A DNA stretch of 8,799 nt from CAYNJF01 sp964397555 (lineage in GTDB: Bacteria > Pseudomonadota > Gammaproteobacteria > Berkiellales > Berkiellaceae). The position numbers and the translations under genes are program-made. This document shows positions 5,421-8,799 of this stretch, piece after piece. The notes under the pieces were generated by a model that saw only the letters and a program-made list of their open reading frames with translations, was not told where the DNA came from and made no database searches. Each line of letters starts with the position of its first letter. Positions within the stretch are counted from its first letter, which is position 1. Where the stretch lies: NCBI GenBank assembly GCA_964397555.1, contig CAYNJF010000076.1, positions 1 through 8,799 of the forward strand, given 5' to 3'.

Positions 5421-7301
5421 TTATTGCAACTGATTTTTTAGGATAGCTGACTTATACTGATTGGCAAGAGCATCAATCTCACTTATTTGCTCAGCGGATA
5501 AGTTCGAAAGATATGGCTTTCTTGTTTCTTCGCTTTTTGCATTGCTTTGAGCACTGATCTGCAACCAGGCCAAGGCTTGCGTTAAGCTTTTCTCGCCGCC
5601 TTCTCCGTTGAGGTGCATAATGCCTAGATTATGTTGAGCTTGGTTATTACCAAGTAGAGCGGCCTGTTTGTACCACTTTCTTGCCTCAACATCGTTTTCA
5701 GGGGTTCCTTGGCCTTTTTGCATCATCAAAGCCACGTTGAATATCGCTTGAACTTGGCCTTGATCGGCGGCGGCCTTGAAGTACTTAAAGGCAAGCGCTT
5801 TATCTTGCGCAACCCCATCTCCCTCGTTATAACGGATGGCGATGGCGTACTGCGCAACATCAATGCCATCATCGGCCGCTGATATCAAAAGAGCAACACC
5901 CTTCTGTAAATCTTGAGGGACTTCATTACCTAATGCATAAAGTTGACCTAACTCAAACTTTGCAAGAGGATCATCTAAAGTTGACGCTTTTTCAAGAGAT
6001 TCAATCGCTTTGGATAAATCTTCTCGAACCCCTATCCCGTCACGATAAAATTTAGCCACTTTAAAATGGCACCGAGGGTAATCAGATTGGGCGCATTTTT
6101 CATACAGTTGCAATGCAATCGCATCGTCTTGGTTGGTGTTTAGATAGCCAAACTCATATAGTTCACCAAGAAAGAACGTGGCGGGAGCATATTCATTAGC
6201 GGCCGCCTCTTCGATGATAGAAACACCCTTAGTCTCATTTTTTTCTACACCAAGACCTTGGATAAATACTTGGCCTAACATGAATTGCGCGGGCGCGTAG
6301 TTTTCGGTCGCCGCTTTATCATACAAACGGTAAGCTTGTTCATCGGATTGCTCAACACCAGCCCCCATGCGATAGCTTATTCCAAGCTCATAAATAGCTG
6401 GCACATAACCAAAATCGGCCGCCCTTGAAATCATGTAGATTGATTTGGGAAAATTGCGAGGTCCACCAACACCGTCTCTTAAAGCGACTCCATAGTGATG
6501 GAGCCCCTCTGGCGAATCAAGTCTTGCGGCTTGCTCCATCCACTGGCGATACACAAATGGATCTTTGGCTACAATACCACCATCACGGTGCACTTTGGCC
6601 AAATAAAGGATAGCAGGCACATAGGCTTTATCGGCCGCCACTTGAATATAACTGACCCCAGAGAGCTGTTCTTGCTTATCGGGGGATTTTTCAACATAAG
6701 CCCGCCCAAGCATAAACGTGCCTGCGGTATTGCCTTTTTTATGAGAAGCCTGAAATAATTCAACGGCTTTTTGAGTATCCTGAGCAACCCCGTTGCCTTC
6801 AAAAAAGCTGTTGCCTAAAAGGTGCATGGCATTAGGCTCCCCTATGTCCACCCCTTTTTGAAAATACTCATTCGCGCTGTTGATGTCTTGCTCGGCTCCA
6901 TTCCCATCACGGTAAAGCAAACCAACCTGGTAAAAAGCTTGGGCAATGTTTAAATCAGCGGCCTTTTTAAACCAGCGAAACGCTAAATCGTAATCTTGGC
7001 TTGTACCTATCGCTTTAATGTAGCAATAACCAAACCAATACATCGCTTCAGGATGACCTCTTGAGGCCGCTTTTTTTAACCAGAAATAAGCATTGTTGCC
7101 ATTTTGATTGGTCCCATCTCCCTGAAGGTAAATCATGCCTAAATTAAATTGTGCATCTAAGTCGCCATCTCGTGCTCTGACAAACACTTGTTGCGCTGGT
7201 CCAGTAAGTTCCTCTCCCGCTTTGGTATAGACCGCCTTGGGCGCCGCAAAAGCGCTCATTGTGACCATTGCCCCTGCTAAGATCCATGCTGCGTTGCGCA
7301 C
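5421..7301 (-). CDS. Secreted Sel1-repeat (SLR) protein, 626 residues
   Basis: An N-terminal Sec signal peptide is visible: MRNA, a hydrophobic stretch, then SAFA-APK, with likely cleavage after residue 19. The rest is nearly all Sel1-like repeats, about 36 residues each. I count about fifteen, from residue 46 (RDGDLDAQFNLGMIY) to about 580, recurring as xAxxxLGxxYxxGxGVxQDxxKAxxxxxKAA. These fold as TPR-like helical hairpins that bind other proteins, so an exported scaffold or adaptor role, probably periplasmic, is likely; no enzyme domain is present. A short non-repeat tail (about 590-626) ends in a helical segment. The GTG start is fixed by a strong AAGGAGG five bases upstream and by the signal peptide beginning there. 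It is the first gene of a three-gene minus-strand operon and divergent from a second Sel1 gene. The partner protein is unknown. Confidence 0.9.
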   Translation of the reverse strand: MRNAAWILAGAMVTMSAFAAPKAVYTKAGEELTGPAQQVFVRARDGDLDAQFNLGMIYLQGDGTNQNGNNAYFWLKKAASRGHPEAMYWFGYCYIKAIGTSQDYDLAFRWFKKAADLNIAQAFYQVGLLYRDGNGAEQDINSANEYFQKGVDIGEPNAMHLLGNSFFEGNGVAQDTQKAVELFQASHKKGNTAGTFMLGRAYVEKSPDKQEQLSGVSYIQVAADKAYVPAILYLAKVHRDGGIVAKDPFVYRQWMEQAARLDSPEGLHHYGVALRDGVGGPRNFPKSIYMISRAADFGYVPAIYELGISYRMGAGVEQSDEQAYRLYDKAATENYAPAQFMLGQVFIQGLGVEKNETKGVSIIEEAAANEYAPATFFLGELYEFGYLNTNQDDAIALQLYEKCAQSDYPRCHFKVAKFYRDGIGVREDLSKAIESLEKASTLDDPLAKFELGQLYALGNEVPQDLQKGVALLISAADDGIDVAQYAIAIRYNEGDGVAQDKALAFKYFKAAADQGQVQAIFNVALMMQKGQGTPENDVEARKWYKQAALLGNNQAQHNLGIMHLNGEGGEKSLTQALAWLQISAQSNAKSEETRKPYLSNLSAEQISEIDALANQYKSAILKNQLQ

Positions 7302-7370
7302 AAGTGCCTCCTTGGTTTGTGTCTAATTTGATTCAGTTCTACAATGAATAGAGTAGATAAATTTGATAAT

Positions 7371-7405
7371 GGTATATTTGTATCGGTACTTTCTACAACT
7401 ATAAC
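7371..7405. promoter_or_regulatory. Overlapping divergent promoter candidates with inverted repeat between two Sel1 genes
   Basis: On the plus strand TTGTAT (7378-7383), a 16-bp spacer and TATAAC (7400-7405) resemble a sigma70 promoter for the right-hand Sel1 gene. On the minus strand TTGTAG (7398-7393), a 16-bp spacer and TATACC (7376-7371) resemble one for the 626-residue Sel1 gene. The two -35/-10 pairs overlap almost completely, and the -35 elements form an inverted repeat, TTGTA (7378-7382) and TACAA (7394-7398). One bound protein, or polymerase itself, could thus affect both genes. The hexamer matches are visible; promoter activity is inferred. Confidence 0.4.
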
Positions 7406-7439
7406 AGATTCCCTCAATTGCCACTAAATGGTTGTGATT

Positions 7440-8799
7440 ATGAAACATCTTTTATGCTGCACTGCTATTTCTTTGATTTTAATTAACCCGTTGGCTCACG
7501 CAAGAGGCAATGAGCCAGCCCCTCCTGCGGTGGCCTCACAAAAGCTTGGGGAAGATTGTTGGAAGTATTATCAAATGGAGCGATGGCCTATGGCCACGCA
7601 TACGTGTTTGCAAGCCCAGCAGATGAAATCCGATGATCCCCTTGTCTACTATGCCCTCTCCCAAATGCTTCAAAGAGAAGTCATGACGCATGAGAACCCA
7701 TGGCAGGATAAGATTTGGCTTGAGCAAGGGGCCATGAAAGGTCACGCCCCTTCTCAATATGAATTAGGCCAATGGTACGAAAAGAAAAACGCTTACCCTG
7801 AGGCCTTTTATTGGTATGGCAAATCAGCCAATAAGGGGAATAAGCATGCCAAACACCATTTAGCCAAATGCTACGTCCATGGCTTTGGTACAAAGCCTGA
7901 TACCAAAAAAGGGATAGAGCTTTTAAAACAACAAGCATACGAGGGCCATGAGGCGTCTCAGCTTGCGTTAGGCGAATACGCCTATCACGGAACCATCGGC
8001 AAACCGTCCAAAGAAGCCGCTCTTTTTTGGTATGAGAAAGCAGCCAATCAGGGCAATCCATTTGCCATGATGCAAATGGGGATAATTCATGATTCCATGG
8101 ACAATCAAGCGGATGCGTTTGAGTGGTTTTCAAAAGCCGGCCATCAAGGTCGCCAGGATGCCATGATCGAAGTAGCTAAGCGCTATGAGCAAGGCAAAGG
8201 CACCGAGCCTTCCATGGAAAAAGCGTTTATTTGGTATCGAAAGGCGGCAAGAAATGGAGACGTCGATGCGATGCTTAAAACAGCCACTATGTACCAAAAG
8301 GGTCTTGGAACGGCTTTAGATATGGACAAAGCCGTATATTGGTATCAACAAAGTGCCAACCAAGGAAAAGCTGAAAGTTTGTATCAAATGGGTCTTTTTC
8401 ATGAACATGGCCAGCACGCCAACTTCGATGGTGAAAAAGCGCAACATTATTATCAGCAATCGGCACAAAAAGGGTTTGCCCCTGCGCTCTACAAAAGAGG
8501 GAACGTATTAATAACGTCTTCTGAGCCAATAAAACGAGAACAAGGCGAATCATACCTGAAACAAAGCGCGGACAAAGGATACACCAAAGCTCAATATGAA
8601 TATGGTATGGCTCGATTTGATGGGCGCAACACCAAGCAAGATAAATTTATGGGCATTGAGTATCTACAAAAAGCGGCCAAAGATGACCATCCTGAAGCGG
8701 TGGCCAAATTGGCGAAAATCTATTGGACGGATCCCAAACATAAGCACATCCCCACCGGCATCCCATGGTTGAAAATGGCGACCAATCATCAAGATGAAT
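7440..8799 (+). CDS. Second secreted Sel1-repeat protein (C-terminus beyond window)
   Basis: An open frame gives 453 residues and then leaves the window. A signal peptide is clear: MKH, a hydrophobic core and PLAHA-RG, with likely cleavage after residue 21. Next comes a segment with two cysteines (Cys40 and Cys56), spaced so they could form a disulfide across a helical hairpin, consistent with export. From about residue 102 to the edge there are about ten Sel1-like repeats (for example HAPSQYELG, NPFAMMQMG, YTKAQYEYG), many with an FxWYxKAA second helix. The role is probably protein binding in the periplasm or outside the cell; no catalytic domain is seen. The start is uncertain: ATG 7440 best fits the signal peptide, but an in-frame ATG at 7428 adds four residues, and neither has a clear Shine-Dalgarno sequence. 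The gene is divergent from the other Sel1 gene but its repeats differ, so it is not a recent copy. Confidence 0.85.
   Translation, partial: MKHLLCCTAISLILINPLAHARGNEPAPPAVASQKLGEDCWKYYQMERWPMATHTCLQAQQMKSDDPLVYYALSQMLQREVMTHENPWQDKIWLEQGAMKGHAPSQYELGQWYEKKNAYPEAFYWYGKSANKGNKHAKHHLAKCYVHGFGTKPDTKKGIELLKQQAYEGHEASQLALGEYAYHGTIGKPSKEAALFWYEKAANQGNPFAMMQMGIIHDSMDNQADAFEWFSKAGHQGRQDAMIEVAKRYEQGKGTEPSMEKAFIWYRKAARNGDVDAMLKTATMYQKGLGTALDMDKAVYWYQQSANQGKAESLYQMGLFHEHGQHANFDGEKAQHYYQQSAQKGFAPALYKRGNVLITSSEPIKREQGESYLKQSADKGYTKAQYEYGMARFDGRNTKQDKFMGIEYLQKAAKDDHPEAVAKLAKIYWTDPKHKHIPTGIPWLKMATNHQDE

Noticed and set aside
6425..6802. Short frames on both strands within the 626-residue Sel1 gene
   Set aside because: The Sel1 repeat pattern continues unbroken through this stretch in the main frame; these are by-products of its codon bias.
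7536..8553. Minus-strand frames of 73, 150 and 88 codons in the far-right region
   Set aside because: The plus strand carries a signal peptide and about ten Sel1 repeats in one unbroken frame across the whole stretch, so these antisense frames are shadows.

Overview
The window looks like chromosomal DNA from a Gram-negative bacterium, most likely a gammaproteobacterium of moderate GC. Three things suggest this: a CMP-Kdo synthetase-type gene (an outer-membrane or surface-glycan enzyme), two secreted Sel1-repeat proteins with ordinary Sec signal peptides, and good AGGAGG-type ribosome binding sites. I cannot name the genus. No rRNA, tRNA, CRISPR array, insertion sequence or phage module is visible.

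Left region (1-2665, minus strand): one very long reading frame fills the first 2.66 kb and runs off the left edge. It encodes at least 888 residues. Apart from a short N-terminus and a lysine-rich linker, it consists of eleven degenerate tandem modules of about 78 residues that I do not recognise. A 529-bp AT-rich intergenic region (2666-3194) follows, with candidate promoters facing both ways and a 14-bp palindrome.

Middle region (3195-4850, plus strand): three genes overlap end to end. The first is a 77-residue peptide with a textbook double-glycine leader. The second is a divergent CMP-Kdo synthetase (KdsB family), whose GTG start lies inside the peptide gene. The third is a histidine-phosphatase-family protein whose usual second catalytic histidine is a serine. 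The overlaps imply co-translation. A nucleotidyltransferase, a phosphatase and a GG-leader peptide in one transcript is an odd combination and is the most intriguing part of the window, together with the repeat protein.

Right region (4847-7301, minus strand): a compact operon encodes a 626-residue secreted Sel1-repeat protein, then a small three-helix membrane protein, then a 96-residue conserved-looking soluble protein. Its 3' end overlaps the phosphatase gene by 4 bp. An 11-bp perfect stem there probably terminates both operons, and it makes both proteins carry a KEEA sequence at or near the C-terminus.

Far right (7440-8799, plus strand): a second secreted Sel1-repeat protein is transcribed divergently from the first across a 138-bp gap with overlapping promoter-like elements. 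It is cut off by the right edge after 453 residues. Functions for the repeat protein, the peptide and the two small operon proteins are not established by the sequence alone.
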